This document shows positions 43,001 to 53,700 of a stretch of 64,000 nucleotides of DNA, in pieces. The first letter of the stretch is position 1; each line of letters opens with the position of its first letter. The notes under the pieces are model-generated. The model had not been told where the DNA came from, did not search any database, and saw only the letters and a list, made by a program, of their open reading frames with translations. Made by a program: the position numbers and the translations under genes. This stretch comes from Saturnia japonica. Taxonomy: Eukaryota > Arthropoda > Insecta > Lepidoptera > Saturniidae. The stretch spans positions 8,392,501 through 8,456,500 of the forward strand of contig CM065321.1 in assembly GCA_033032175.1 (NCBI GenBank). The letters run 5' to 3'.

Positions 43001-45918
43001 CGGCAAAGTTAAGTCAGTCACCATTCCTGATGATAAGCTCAAATAAGATCCAAAAACAACTACAACTACCGAGAGAGCGGTAATTCATTGACAGGCGTTG
43101 TCATTCCGACTCCCTCGGCAGCTGAATATACTCTGGATTTTTATGAAACGCGTCTAACGAAAAGAGAGTCAAACTGGTTTATCAACTTTGTATGTATGGT
43201 GGTCGCGATCCATTCGGGTATAAATCCCTACCATCCCGGTTAATTCCTGGATGTATATTGGTTGTTCCCGGAACGAAACACGCCTTATCGTTAAACTATG
43301 GAGGTTGTTACACCCGATGTATGGTGGTCGCGTTCCAGTTGAAACTCAATTGTTCGTGTACTTACCACTCAGCAATGTTCTCCCAAGTAATATCCCAAGC
43401 ATATTACTAGAAAAATAATGGTAATTTTATACAATTACATTGAAATTAATCTTCAATTTGTTTTACCTATTTAAGTTTTTAATGATAGTGGACTGTTGAT
43501 CCGACCCGAAAACCTTGCGAGATCAATAATTCGAAAGAGCGCTTTAGCTAAAGTATAGACAGTGTAATTTCTCTTCATATTTACTATTGTTTCGTGTTGA
43601 TTGGGTTATAGTAACGTGTATCCCACCAGGATGAAATTGGAAATTAATATAAAAATAACATTTCTATAACCAAGTCTTGCCTCGGAAAAAAATAGACAAT
43701 TGTAATCCATAAATAGTTCAATGCATACATACACTAACCTGCAACTCAGTACTTGTAACTCAATTTGCTACCGTGGGACGAAGGGTTCAGGAATGATGAC
43801 ATTGTGTGAAAAGATGTAGTGTGGTCACCTTTTGCTTTCAAGCGATTATATATTAGGTCCTTACATATGAAATTAGCGTTTTATATGGTAAAAATAAAAT
43901 GAAAAAATATGAAATTATACATTTAATCAATCGAAGTGTATACCATTATTATCTATGCACTTTCGCCATTTTAAAGGTAGTTCATTGATTCCATTGCTAA
44001 AAATTGTGGTAGCAAGAATCAATAAAATATTTGAAGGCAGTTTGGACAGCCTCATCGGAATTGAATTTATTTTCCTTGCAAGAAATTGTCCAAATTCCGA
44101 AAAAAGTGGTAATCTATTGAAGCAATGGCCGGGCAATATAGTGGGTTTTGGAGACATTCCAACCGCAGTTCCTCTAATTTAGCGACCGTCGGTCGTAAAG
44201 TATGGGGTCTAGCGTTGTTTTGAAGCGGCAGTGGGCTTGAGATATTGACCAGTCTCGGTTGTTTACCGGCTAGCTTTTCCATCATGGTTTGCAATTGTTG
44301 ACAATACAGATCTGCCGTTACTGTCTGGACATATCTTACGAAGCTGTAGTGTATGACACCAGCACTGGTCCACCAAACACTCACCAGTACCTTTTTTGGG
44401 ACGACTTTCGCTTGGGACAGGATTTGGCCGGTTCTCCTGGGTGCAATCACTGTGATGAGCGTTTCCGATTGTCGTAAAGGATCCATTTTTCGTCACAAGT
44501 AACAATACGATTCAAAATTCCCTCGTTATTGTGACGGTTGAGTAATGTAATGCAGAACTCAATAGGTGTTTGTTGGTGTGCTTCAGTCAATTCATGCGGT
44601 ACTCATATGTCGAGCCTTTTTACTTTTCCTGTTTGTTTCAAGTGATTTTTTTTTATCACTCACACCGAAGCCTGCCGCTAATTCTGATATTGTTTGCGAA
44701 TGATCTGTTTCAACGATCACCTTTGATTCTTCATTTTCAACTAGGGTCTCCGGCCGTCCACGGGGTTTGTTTCGTAGGTCAAAATTTCCAGAACGAAAAC
44801 GTTGGAACCAAAAACGTACCGTATTTTCTTTTACAGTAGCTTTCTCATACACATCATTAATCCTTCGAGCTGATTTTGCGGTATGGATGCCACAATGGAA
44901 CTTATATTCGTAAATAAGGCGATATTTTAAATTTTCTATTTTGTGAAAAGAACGATATCAAAGAAAAATAAAATGGTGCGAAAACAAAAGAATCACTAAA
45001 TTCGAAACACAAATACACAAGCCTAAATTTGGAATTTCTAACCAACGCCAGATATTTGAGATTAAAGTGACCAGTTCAACAAAACGCCAATTTCATATGT
45101 AAGGACCTAATATTTTGGCAAGGTAAAATGTTTAAGATGGCATATACTATGGATTTCTTATCAAGTGTTTTTCACACATTGTTCAAGTTAAGTGTTTTTC
45201 TGTTTAATGTTTAGCGTTTCCGATATAATATAAAAACTCATATGTAAAAAATAAGATAAAGAAGGAATATTTATACCTTCTTTAAACAGGTGGCAAAGAA
45301 GTTTACTCTTGCGACATAGTTATAGCGCCCATTTGCTTCTGCGGCGCATCATCACATTAGGTGCCGCATGTGATTTTGACCAAGAGCAACATTTAATTAT
45401 TTGACGCTGACAGTAATTCGATATATTTACAAGGCCAAATCATTGATATAATTAATTAAAATAAAAACAACATAAAAAAGTTAAAGCAGTATGAGAATAT
45501 GAGACTTTGTAACAATGTATTCAACTTTTTTAAAGTGTAATTAATGTATTTCAGGTACCAGGAGTCCCTGCTGGTGATAGCGCGCCAGGGGGGTGGGTGG
45601 TTCCTGGAACGGCACCAGTGCAACCACCATTTCAGTCGCTTTATCCGACCCTTAGTAAGTAATAATTTCAACCTTGTGACAGCGACTTACATAATCTGTT
45701 TAAACCAGAGGTCTCTAAAAATGACACAATTTTATTAAACATTTATTCAAGAAATAACGTGTTTATTTTCAGCTGAACCTGTATACAAGGAATCTCCTTA
45801 TACAGCACGTACTATACAAGACAGAGGTGATAGTAACCACACAATGATTAACTCGCGAAATTTCGCCCCCTACTATCCTACTTATGCTGCTGTTCAACCA
45901 CCACCACTACCTCAATAA
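31064..45918 (+). CDS. Arrestin domain-containing protein (alpha-arrestin), 8 exons
   Basis: Exons are 31064-31178, 31314-31469, 34662-34873, 35490-35672, 37991-38179, 42574-42765, 45555-45654 and 45773-45918 (TAA). They total 430 residues with every junction in frame at GT-AG sites. Residues 1-161 are an arrestin N domain ([40 protein letters not shown]); the cysteine cluster CCFCC at 173-177 opens the arrestin C domain ([20 protein letters not shown]) to about 310. A P/S/G/Q-rich tail follows. Alpha-arrestins bring NEDD4-family ubiquitin ligases to membrane cargo through PPxY motifs, but I see no exact PPxY here, only PxY-like LYPTL and PTY. It resembles ARRDC2/3/4 proteins; the exact orthologue is open. 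Introns hold two mariners, a Tc1 element, a Helitron and SINEs. Confidence 0.93.
32270..33250 (+). repeat. Possible degraded LTR within ARRDC intron 2
   Basis: A GC-rich block with a good TATA-like CATATAAAAGG (about 32625) followed by an initiator-like CAACCTGAAGAATCAAGACT, unlike the AT-rich intron around it. This is the layout of an LTR promoter. LTR ends and target duplications were not found, so the limits are approximate. Confidence 0.3.
33157..33239. repeat. Inverted repeat CCATGGTGCAC / GTGCACCATGG
   Basis: Arms at 33157-33167 and 33229-33239 are perfectly complementary over 11 bases with a 61-base loop. The loop contains a smaller GGTAG...CTACC pair. It could form a hairpin; the function is unknown. 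Confidence 0.6.
33865..33990 (+). repeat. SINE-tail fragment (GGCGGACCGTATG type)
   Basis: The phrase TTAGGCTGTGGTGACTGCTT, then TACCATTAGGCGGACCGTATG and TTTGCCACC, matches 52975-53035. An A-run ends it. Confidence 0.5.
34947..35250 (+). repeat. tRNA-derived SINE, copy 3
   Basis: The head ATGATGGCTTAGTGTTAGC and box B-like GAGTTTGAATCCCT are followed by the family body (AAGGAAAATATTGTGAT, CTACCACCCTCAAAATC, GAGAGCCAGTACT). It lies in ARRDC intron 3. Confidence 0.65.
35990..37262 (+). mobile_element. mariner element B
   Basis: Ends TAGGTCTTTACCTATGAAAT (left) and TAATCCTTTACCTATGAAAT (reverse complement of the right end) are inverted with few mismatches. The element is about 1.27 kb in ARRDC intron 4, same strand as the gene. 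It is a different mariner lineage from A1 and A2 by end and protein sequence. Outer limits may be off by a base or two. Confidence 0.85.
36179..37186 (+). pseudogene. mariner transposase B, nearly complete with two frameshifts
   Basis: From [16 protein letters not shown] the frame is open for about 255 codons, through the DNA-binding region ([20 protein letters not shown]), [18 protein letters not shown] and LLHDNA. A few bases are lost after HDNA (about 36910), shifting into [18 protein letters not shown] second shift at about 37040-37070 leads to the normal C-terminus, [14 protein letters not shown] and stop. Full span is 336 codons, the normal family length. All three catalytic aspartates are readable but in different frames, so the copy is inactive. 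Confidence 0.85.
38215..38470 (+). repeat. tRNA-derived SINE, copy 4
   Basis: Head ATGATGGCTCAGTGGTGGTAGC and box B-like GGGTTTGAATCCCTG. It lies 35 bases after exon 5 of the ARRDC gene, in intron 5. Confidence 0.65.
38540..38700 (-). repeat. Dispersed repeat shared with 27250-27400
   Basis: Its reverse complement reads AAAGTTACTTCATCATAAAG, TTTTATGAAGTTAAATTTTG and GCATGTTATTTGG, near-identical in order to 27285-27345. The class is not identified. Confidence 0.5.
39387..40745 (-). mobile_element. Tc1-like element, right end missing
   Basis: The left end begins after TA with CAGTGGTGGTCGTATAATTA. A second copy of the end motif (GGTCAACTAATTAGAAACAA) lies about 210 bases inside, an IR/DR arrangement. 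The right inverted repeat was not found past the transposase N-terminus, so the element is truncated at about 40745. It lies in ARRDC intron 5, opposite in strand to the gene. Confidence 0.7.
39729..40745 (-). pseudogene. Tc1-family transposase, frameshifted
   Basis: Read from about 40740 down to 39729: an HTH-like start ([20 protein letters not shown]), [40 protein letters not shown], then in other frames [36 protein letters not shown] and [17 protein letters not shown]. The spacing between the second D and the E is 34 residues (DD34E, Tc1). The expected first D after WKKLIF is not readable, and several frameshifts exist. Inactive. Confidence 0.75.
41651..42132 (+). mobile_element. Helitron-like element, best full copy
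   Basis: From TCTATACAATTAATAAAATG after A (41650) to GGGCACAGCTAG before T (42133); 482 bases in ARRDC intron 5. The interior matches copies at 4096, 14147 and 60957. It has no coding capacity. Confidence 0.7.
42182..42405 (+). repeat. LINE-tail-like repeat, copy 1
   Basis: Phrases GAAGTTCCAATGCCAATGAA, GGGACCACCCTTGAGGTATC and GGCTGAACATCCATAAC, then ATTCGAATTGAG, recur at 49425-49625. They resemble the 3' end of a lepidopteran non-LTR element; it lies 170 bases before ARRDC exon 6. Confidence 0.5.
43853..45110 (-). mobile_element. mariner element A2
   Basis: Ends TTAGGTCCTTACATATGAAA and ...TTTCATATGTAAGGACCTAA are inverted repeats, flanked by TA on each side (43851-43852, 45111-45112). 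Length 1258 bases, same family as A1. In ARRDC intron 6, antisense to the gene. Confidence 0.88.
43927..44950 (-). pseudogene. mariner transposase, broken (A2)
   Basis: Readable pieces are [55 protein letters not shown] (then shifted), [31 protein letters not shown] and [17 protein letters not shown], and the C-terminal [19 protein letters not shown]. The second catalytic motif reads QNN where active copies read HDN, so that aspartate is lost. Multiple frameshifts are present. Confidence 0.8.
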
Positions 45919-47620
45919 TTATGTAATATAACAAAGAGCTGAAAATGTATTTACGAATATTTACTCATACTAACACTTTGTTATGTTCTTACATTCACTT
46001 CTATAAACTCCGTTTTTTAATCAAATGGATTAAATTGACATTCACTAATGTCACACTTATAATGTTGCTATACATATTAATTTTTCTAGTGATGTTTGAT
46101 TATTTCAATCGTAACATTTTAAATACTAAACTGAGGGCTTTTATTTATTAATATTCATATTTTTAATTATACATACCTGATAATTCAAAATTATCAATAC
46201 ATAACCTAAGTACCTATGAACAGCTACTTACAAAAAAAAACTACAAAAGAAAAACCTTTTGGTTGGCACATGACACTCGCAATTTCGTCTACCTTATTCG
46301 GCTTTGACCTTCGGAGCGTTCTATATTTGTACACAAAATTGAATAAAGGAATACGATATACGGTTTTACGATTAAGTTAGATTAGTTGGACATCACTATA
46401 TTATTTAATCCAATTAAGTAGCAACACATGAAATTCCATTTTACACCACGGAATTAAAAAACGGACATTAATTAGTTACTGGATAACGCCACTTTGTTTT
46501 TATGCGCTAACAAAATAAAGAAATTATTGTTAAGAACTAAACGTGATGATAATTAATTACAGGCGATAATTATTTCTGTTAAGAAGCTATAAAAAACATA
46601 GCATTATTAATATTTTGTTATTTTATAGTATTTATTAAAGATTTTGATATTTTTATGTACTAATTGTATGATTTAATAAAATGTCTTATGAAATTATAAG
46701 GAGCTTTTTATAGTTTATAATAGATTATATTTTACAATGGTAGCTTCTAAAAATTGTATTCCATCGAATGAGAGACAAAAAGAAAACAAAAGCGTAGGCA
46801 ACCAATGATAACGTCGAACAGATGTAAAATAGATATTTGAACTCTATTCTAGAAGAGTCCATCTGTTTCTCCCTTGAAGCTAACTTAATGGTCACACCTT
46901 GTATCTGAATATACACAAAGCTTTAAGGATTACCTGTATGCAAATTATCTCATTGTTTTATTTTAAAGTGTGACCATTGTAGTACGCTTTTCAAGTGTTA
47001 TATTTAGTGATTAAAACTCTGGAATAATTTTATATTGATAAGTTTAAATGCTTTATCGCTCATTGTGTCAAATACTTGTGGTGCTGGTTATATAACGCAG
47101 ATTCATTCCCTGAAATATTAAAATAAAATATAAGCTTCATCTTTTAGCCTTTGTACATAGTAAACATAATTCTTTTAAAACATTTTATTAAAACACCAGA
47201 CCAAAATATCCCGTTGTGCCATTGAATAAGAAACAGGAATCCCGTTTTCGTTTTAAAAATGAAGAGATAATGTTTTTTTAATTCGTATTTTTTATAATTG
47301 GCGTTGATATAAAAAAAAAATTTGGTTCTTTTGAAAGGTATAAGAATATAAATTTGTATGCCCAAGTTAACGTTTTTGTTTTAAACTTGAGAATAAAGTC
47401 GATTTATTTGTTTTACGAATACTGAATGAATCTCGAGATATATTAAAAATGTGTTTACAATGTATTAGATCTAATTTTAATGATTTTGTAATCCTAAGTT
47501 TCAATTGTTTATGACTAAAAGTATTAAATTACTATTGAATTATATCCTATTGGGCATTTTATTAGTTATTAATTTAAAATGTTATATAATACGCACATAA
47601 TATATTTATGAGAAAATAAA
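45919..47620 (+). other. Probable 3' UTR/flank of the ARRDC gene
   Basis: No gene recognised. Several AATAAA motifs occur, including about 46676 and 47615-47620; the latter faces a - strand signal at 47643. Confidence 0.4.
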
Positions 47621-48163
47621 ACGACTATAATTTATGACCATCTTTATTGATTTTCCTTCACATACAAAAAGATTTCTCCCGTTTGGGAAGTTGCAATATA
47701 TACACACAAAATTCATATTTGGAAGTAATTTTATAAAATTATATAATCTGTTATCATGCAATACATTATAAAGTTAAAACTATAAAATCGAAATTTTTCA
47801 TAGAAGTTAGTATTGGTTTTTTAAACAAATTTTGTCTTGTTTTTTATGAATTTTATACATAAATTTTCATTTCATACATTATTTTGGCAATGGTAAATAC
47901 ACATCCCAACTATATATAGGTATATATAATTGACGTCACAAGTAGTGAGCATGACTTTTACCTTTTTTCATTTTCAGTTGAAATTCATATAGATAACAAA
48001 TCTATTCCCAGGGTCGTCGCTTCAATTCACATGTGAACTATACATTTTTAGTAGTTTCTTTTTACTTGTTATTGTATAGGAAATCACAAGAAAATAATTT
48101 TAAATAAAGTTATATTATTTAAGCACCCCTAGTACTTTGCATGGATGACCGGTGACTCTGATT

Positions 48164-48649
48164 GCCGTTCATAAAATACGTTCGCACTTATTTGTAGCCT
48201 TACAGTGACAAGAGGGATGGAGACGAGGTGTCTAAGGAAACGAGACGTGCAGAGCTTATCAATTTTGCAAATGTTCCTTTTTTTTAAGATGGAAATTCAT
48301 TCGTTTCTTATCTGTAAATATATAAATATTTTTACATAATTATTATATACTTCCCGTCTGGCTCATTAAGCTTGTAGACTTATGTTTTTCGACGTCGGCC
48401 GCGGCGCTTCGGTCTGTTCCAATCAAAGTTTTATTATTGCAAATTATAAATATTACAAATTTGTGTACTATTAATTGCCATCAATATCATGTACGAGGGG
48501 ATCTATCATTCGTGACGCAATACTGATAGTAGGGACGAAGAAACAGTAAACTAGCGTGAAGAAGGGAAAACGGCGAGGTTCTAAAACGTAAAAATTTGCG
48601 TGACATGTTTTATGAACGGCTCATTTGAGTGACGTATTTTATTAACGGC
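48164..48649. mobile_element. MITE-like element with GCCGTTCATAAAATACGT ends
   Basis: Left GCCGTTCATAAAATACGT (48164-48181) is complementary to the right end 48632-48649 with one mismatch in 18. Just inside the right end a second unit (TTTTATGAACGGCTC) forms a direct repeat. 486 bases, no open frame. Confidence 0.55.
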
Positions 48650-49424
48650 TCCTAATGTTTAACATAAATCATCAATCTGATAGGTCAACTACATCTCACT
48701 AAGCTAATCTATGCGAATAGAAAAAAAATTTAATATGCTCGTAAATATATATGGACGAACTATGCCCCAATATCATTAATCTGTGCTCTCGCATTGTAAC
48801 GGAAACTAAATACTATATTGTTATAAAACTGTAATATGTTTAAAACAATGAAAGTGAAATTGCATTATTATAGAATTCTAAGTAGAATATATAAGTAAAT
48901 AAGAAATAATATCAACGAAGATAACAAATTTCTTAATTTAATAAATAATAATTTATGTAAAAAAAATGCGATCAAACGAAGTCTCCGACTACCTACTACA
49001 ATTATAACATACATTTGGGTTCTACATATAATATAAAAATACAGGCCGTGAGAACAAAATGTTGTGTATATAACAGAACTAATAAACCTATAGTGTCACC
49101 GAACGAGATTTGATTTTAATGACATACTAATAAACATACATATATCTCTGGCCAAACTTTAGGACCGGTCTGAAACACAGCGATGACTCTGAACTTGTGC
49201 ATGGTAAAGTCGAATAAATAATACTTATAACACCATAATAATTTGATAACTTGTTTTTACATAAATCATCCAACGTGTCTATTCACAGCGGTCATAAAGT
49301 TCGATGCTAGGTGTAATTGGTACATTAATGAGAATACATAACAAGACTTCATCAGATGATCTCTAGGATCATAAATAAAAATTGTTGAATTTAATATAGA
49401 CAATAGACAAAACCCAACTTCAAT

Positions 49425-49625
49425 GCTTTTGAGGAGTTCAAGATTGGTGTTTTTAAAAGTTGAAGGTCCAATGTCAATGAAATTAAAATTGGACCACCAT
49501 CCTTGATGTATCTATCCCCTTTCCAAATAAAAAATAATCATCTGAACAAGGAAGTAATGCCTGAACATCCATAAAAAAGTATATAAACAATCGAATTGAG
49601 AATTCCTTTTGTTAAAGTCGGATAA
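49425..49625 (+). repeat. LINE-tail-like repeat, copy 2
   Basis: GAAGGTCCAATGTCAATGAA, GGACCACCATCCTTGATGTA and GCCTGAACATCCATAAA align with 42182-42405. Confidence 0.5.
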
Positions 49626-50763
49626 AAAAAGAGTCTCTTAAATCAATGAGTTGAAGAAAATTTAATAAGATAAATTGGAGATATTTTACTTCTTTATACA
49701 ATGAAGTGAAATGCTTGAAGGATAATTTTATTCTTTCAACGAAATAAATAATAAAATTACATGAGCTTCATAGTAAAAAAAATTTATTCATAACATTGAG
49801 GACGTAGCAGTTGCTTCTTGTAAGAAGGAAAAACAATGTGGACCCCATTTACATAAGATTTAGTTTTAAGACACATTTAGATCTAACACTGATATCTTCA
49901 ATGACTTATAATGAACCCTCTGTGAATATTGTAAATTCCCCTAAGATGACATTGTTACTTCTATCGAATGACATGTAAAAAATAACTTACAGAATTAATA
50001 ATTTTATATCATTGAAAAATAAAATGTTCGTTAATAATTGCGATTACAGTTGGAGACATCTCATACCTCCATGAGACACTTGTAATATTGTTGTCTAAAA
50101 ACAAATTTTTATATTTCGTATTAAAATTGTCTATATTTGAATGCTTATTTACAGGAATTTATTTAAATTTCTCCGCTTATTTGTAGTTTGACTATGCGTG
50201 CAAGAAAATTAATTAATTAATTTTTATTAGCGGTTTTTTTTAATGAACTGATATCTATTGATATATAAAAATTGAAATTGTATTTCAGTTTGTCACAAGA
50301 CTACGTAATATCAACTCGTTTCAAATACAGATGTTAAGTTTTAATATGAGTAGGGCATAGCAAAATTCCTATAGGTAATGTCGATTCCTTTTATAGAAGT
50401 TTATAAGGACACAAGTTATTTGTTTGCCCACAAATTAATACTCAATAAACGGATATGACGGTCGTCGTAATCTCAAACTTTACCGCCAGTCGAACATCCT
50501 ATAAGACAACTATCCCTGTGTTTCCATCTGCGCGTTCACGGCGCTTGCGAGCTTCGAGCATGTAATACTTCCTACGTATTGAGTTTCCACTCTTGAATAA
50601 GATCTTTGGGCGAAGACTAACGTTCCAGTCGCGATCGGGCTCCGCCGCCGACGCCGGCGAGGCGAGGTTACTCCGTGGTCTGCGAGACGGGCCTTCAGCG
50701 CCGCGGCTGCTTGCACCCCGCGGGGGAGATGTCGGCCGGCGCGGGCCCGCGCTCTCTCCGCTC

Positions 50764-53700
50764 TCAGTACTGGCTGCAGCGCGCTCGGAACCCGCCTTGA
50801 TACGTCGAGTCCTGCGACAACAGCCCGTCGGGCTGCGACGGACATTCGGGCGCCGTCGACTCCTGGCTAAAGTCTGGCTGTGACGCTCCTTGCGATAGCG
50901 ATAACGGTGGTTGTTGTGAGAGAGGCTCCTGCGATAGGCGCGGTGGTCTACGACGCGCGCCGCGACCGCTCGCCGGAGTCGGTGCATGCATGAGCGGCCG
51001 CAACGGCAAGCGATGAGCTGTGAACGCGCCTGGCGGGACCGGTGCATGTAAGAGCGCGGCGCGTTCCGGTCCTACGTACGCGAGAGGGTCACGGGGAGGT
51101 CGTGCACGATCGTACACGGACCCCGGCACCATAGCTTCGCGAGCGTCGAACATAGAAGTAGACATGAAATGCGAACCTGGATTTTGGGCATTTACTAGTT
51201 TCTTAGGCTTCGCAAACTGTATCGCAGACTCTTTAAGGTTCGATAGGGGGCCTTCAGTAAGCACGCGACGTTCCTTGTAGAATGCGAGAAGATGATTCCA
51301 CAATGGTTGTTTGCTTAGCACTTTTGGGTTGCCGACGACGATTAACCCGTATTTTGCTCTAGTGAGGGCTACGTTCAAACGCCGCGGGTCACTTAGAAAA
51401 CCGATACCCTGGTGTTCGTTAGAGCGCACACAAGACATGATAATAATATCCTTCTCTCGACCCTGGAATGCGTCGACACTGGCGACTTCAATCTCTTGAT
51501 ATAGTTTTGCATGCAGGCTTCCTTGATATTGCATGTGTTGCACGAGATATGATCTCTGTCCTTCGTAAGGAGTGATGATGCCTATTTGTTCAGGGCGAAC
51601 GCCAGCCTTAAGGAAGCGCGTTGTGAGTTTTTCGACATTGGCAGCTTCAGTTCTGTTTAAGTATGAAGTTCCTGAACCAGCAATTTCTTCTTGGCCTTGG
51701 GTGACATAAAAGAACATGGGACGATCCGGGCGCGGCCACGGGAAATCAATTTTATGCAAACGCCGCTCTTCAGCGCTTACTCCATTTTGCAAAGAGCCTT
51801 CATAAAAGAAATCAGATGGGAAGCGCGACAGCTCTGGGTGCATACGATATTGTACTTCAAGACGGAAAGGTCGGATGCCAAGAACAACGAGACGTTCAAA
51901 TAGACTCTGACTGAGACCAGCTTTGGCCGCTTTCTTGCACATAACAACAGGTCCAAGCTGACAGTGGTCCCCAACTAGAATTAGTTGGCGTGCTCCTAAA
52001 ACTACAGGTACCATACATTCAGGTTCTGTGGATTGCATTCCTTCGTCAATAAGAATGGATTGGAACCGCATTCGGGCGACTCTTGGGTCTCCAGCTCCTA
52101 CACACGTAGTGCAAATGACGTCCGCTGCATCTAAGAGACGCCTTTCTGCAGCGCGTCTCAAAGCTCGATATCGTCTTTCATCTGCTGCCGATAGCTCTCC
52201 AGCTTCTTCTTTCAATCTTGTCAATTTCCGTAACTCGCTATCCGCAGAGCCAAGAGCACGAGCTTGCTCATGAAGTGCCAAAAACGAAACAGAAGATTCC
52301 ATAGCTTCTCTGGACTTTGCACATAAGCGAACAACTTTCAATCCAGTCTTATGTATCTTCTCAGTGAGTTGATCGACGGCAGTGTTAGATGGAGCACACA
52401 CAAGAACAGGGCTACCATTTTGCCTGACTAATTGGTATACAATAGTAGCAGATGTAACTGTTTTACCTGTTCCAGGTGGGCCCTGAATCAATGACAGTGG
52501 ACGTTGAAGTGCATGTTTCACAGCATATACCTAAAAGGAAAAATACAGCATTTAACGTAATGTTTATTCTAAAATGATTATAATTGAAGTCACCTTATGA
52601 TATAGTTTTTATATTGTCATGTTTTTATATTTCAAAATATTATATCAATTACTTACTATACTTTATCATAAAAGAATTTACTGTATTACTGTATAAATAA
52701 AAGAATTCAATTAATGGTTTGGATAACTCATCCTGATGATGATTTAAGTCTATTAAATAACTTACGGAATTTAAACTACGGAAATTACGAAATTACTTAA
52801 AATTTTGGGATTTGATTTACAAAGAAATTAAAATGCATATCATGAAACAAATACAAAAGATTGCAGCCAAATGACCTTGTGTTGTGTTCCTGTGGTGATT
52901 AGGGTTTCCAGAGCTCTTTGGGGTAGGGGGATTCAAAGACGGCAACGTGCTAGTAATACCTATAGTATTACAAGCATCCATAGGCTACGGTAGCCGCTTA
53001 CCATCAGGCGGGCCGTAAGATTGTTTGCCACATTTGTTGTATATAAAAAAAAAGATAAATTGCAATGAGTTTCTATTATTATAAACTATATAATAGATTA
53101 TTAGGACACAAAAAGATAAATCAAATACAAATACTTAAATGTATATGTGACCAATAATGTTATTTTTAAACAGTTTACCTGTGATCGATTGAGGTCAGGT
53201 AGATTAGGTGCACTGAAATGTTTAGGCAAAAGCACGCGGAATAACACTTCCTCAACTTCGTGGCCTAATAGCCGGCGGTAGATGTAACCTGATACTGAAG
53301 AATCATCAACAGCAAACTTTCGTAGAGCCAACTGCATTCTGCAAAAATAAGATATGAGAAAATCCATTCCTTTATGTTAATGATGTGCTGGATTTAAAAA
53401 AATATGGATCCGCGGATACGTATTTCAACTTTCGAATTTCGTTTATTTGCAGTAGGCACGTGGGACCATGGGCCGATTGTCATCGAACCCTAGCGTAGGG
53501 TCATTTAAATATGAGTGTGATATTTCAATTAACTATTTTAGTGTTATACAATATGTGTTAAAAACTCCGTCGAATCCGAAAAGGGTATATAGGTACCCCA
53601 ATGAAATTACCAAGAAAAATATCAAAATTATATTTATTATAATAATAAAAATGTTATTGCGATTTAAAATTAGCATATTTAGTTTTCCTAAAATTTAGCA

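Larger units (their letters stand above)
47643..50763 (-). other. Long 3' flank of UPF1, possible 3' UTR
   Basis: Gene-free for 3.1 kb. TTTATT at 47643-47648 is a candidate - strand poly(A) signal, but nearer ones exist (for example 50223-50228), so the UTR may be only about 540 bases. The stretch contains a MITE-like inverted repeat (48164-48649) and a LINE-tail repeat (49425-49625). Confidence 0.35.

Noticed and set aside
50499..51047. A 182-codon arginine-rich frame on the - strand at the UPF1 3' end
   Set aside because: An alternative-frame shadow of the GC-rich UPF1 C-terminal coding region; R-rich only because of base composition.
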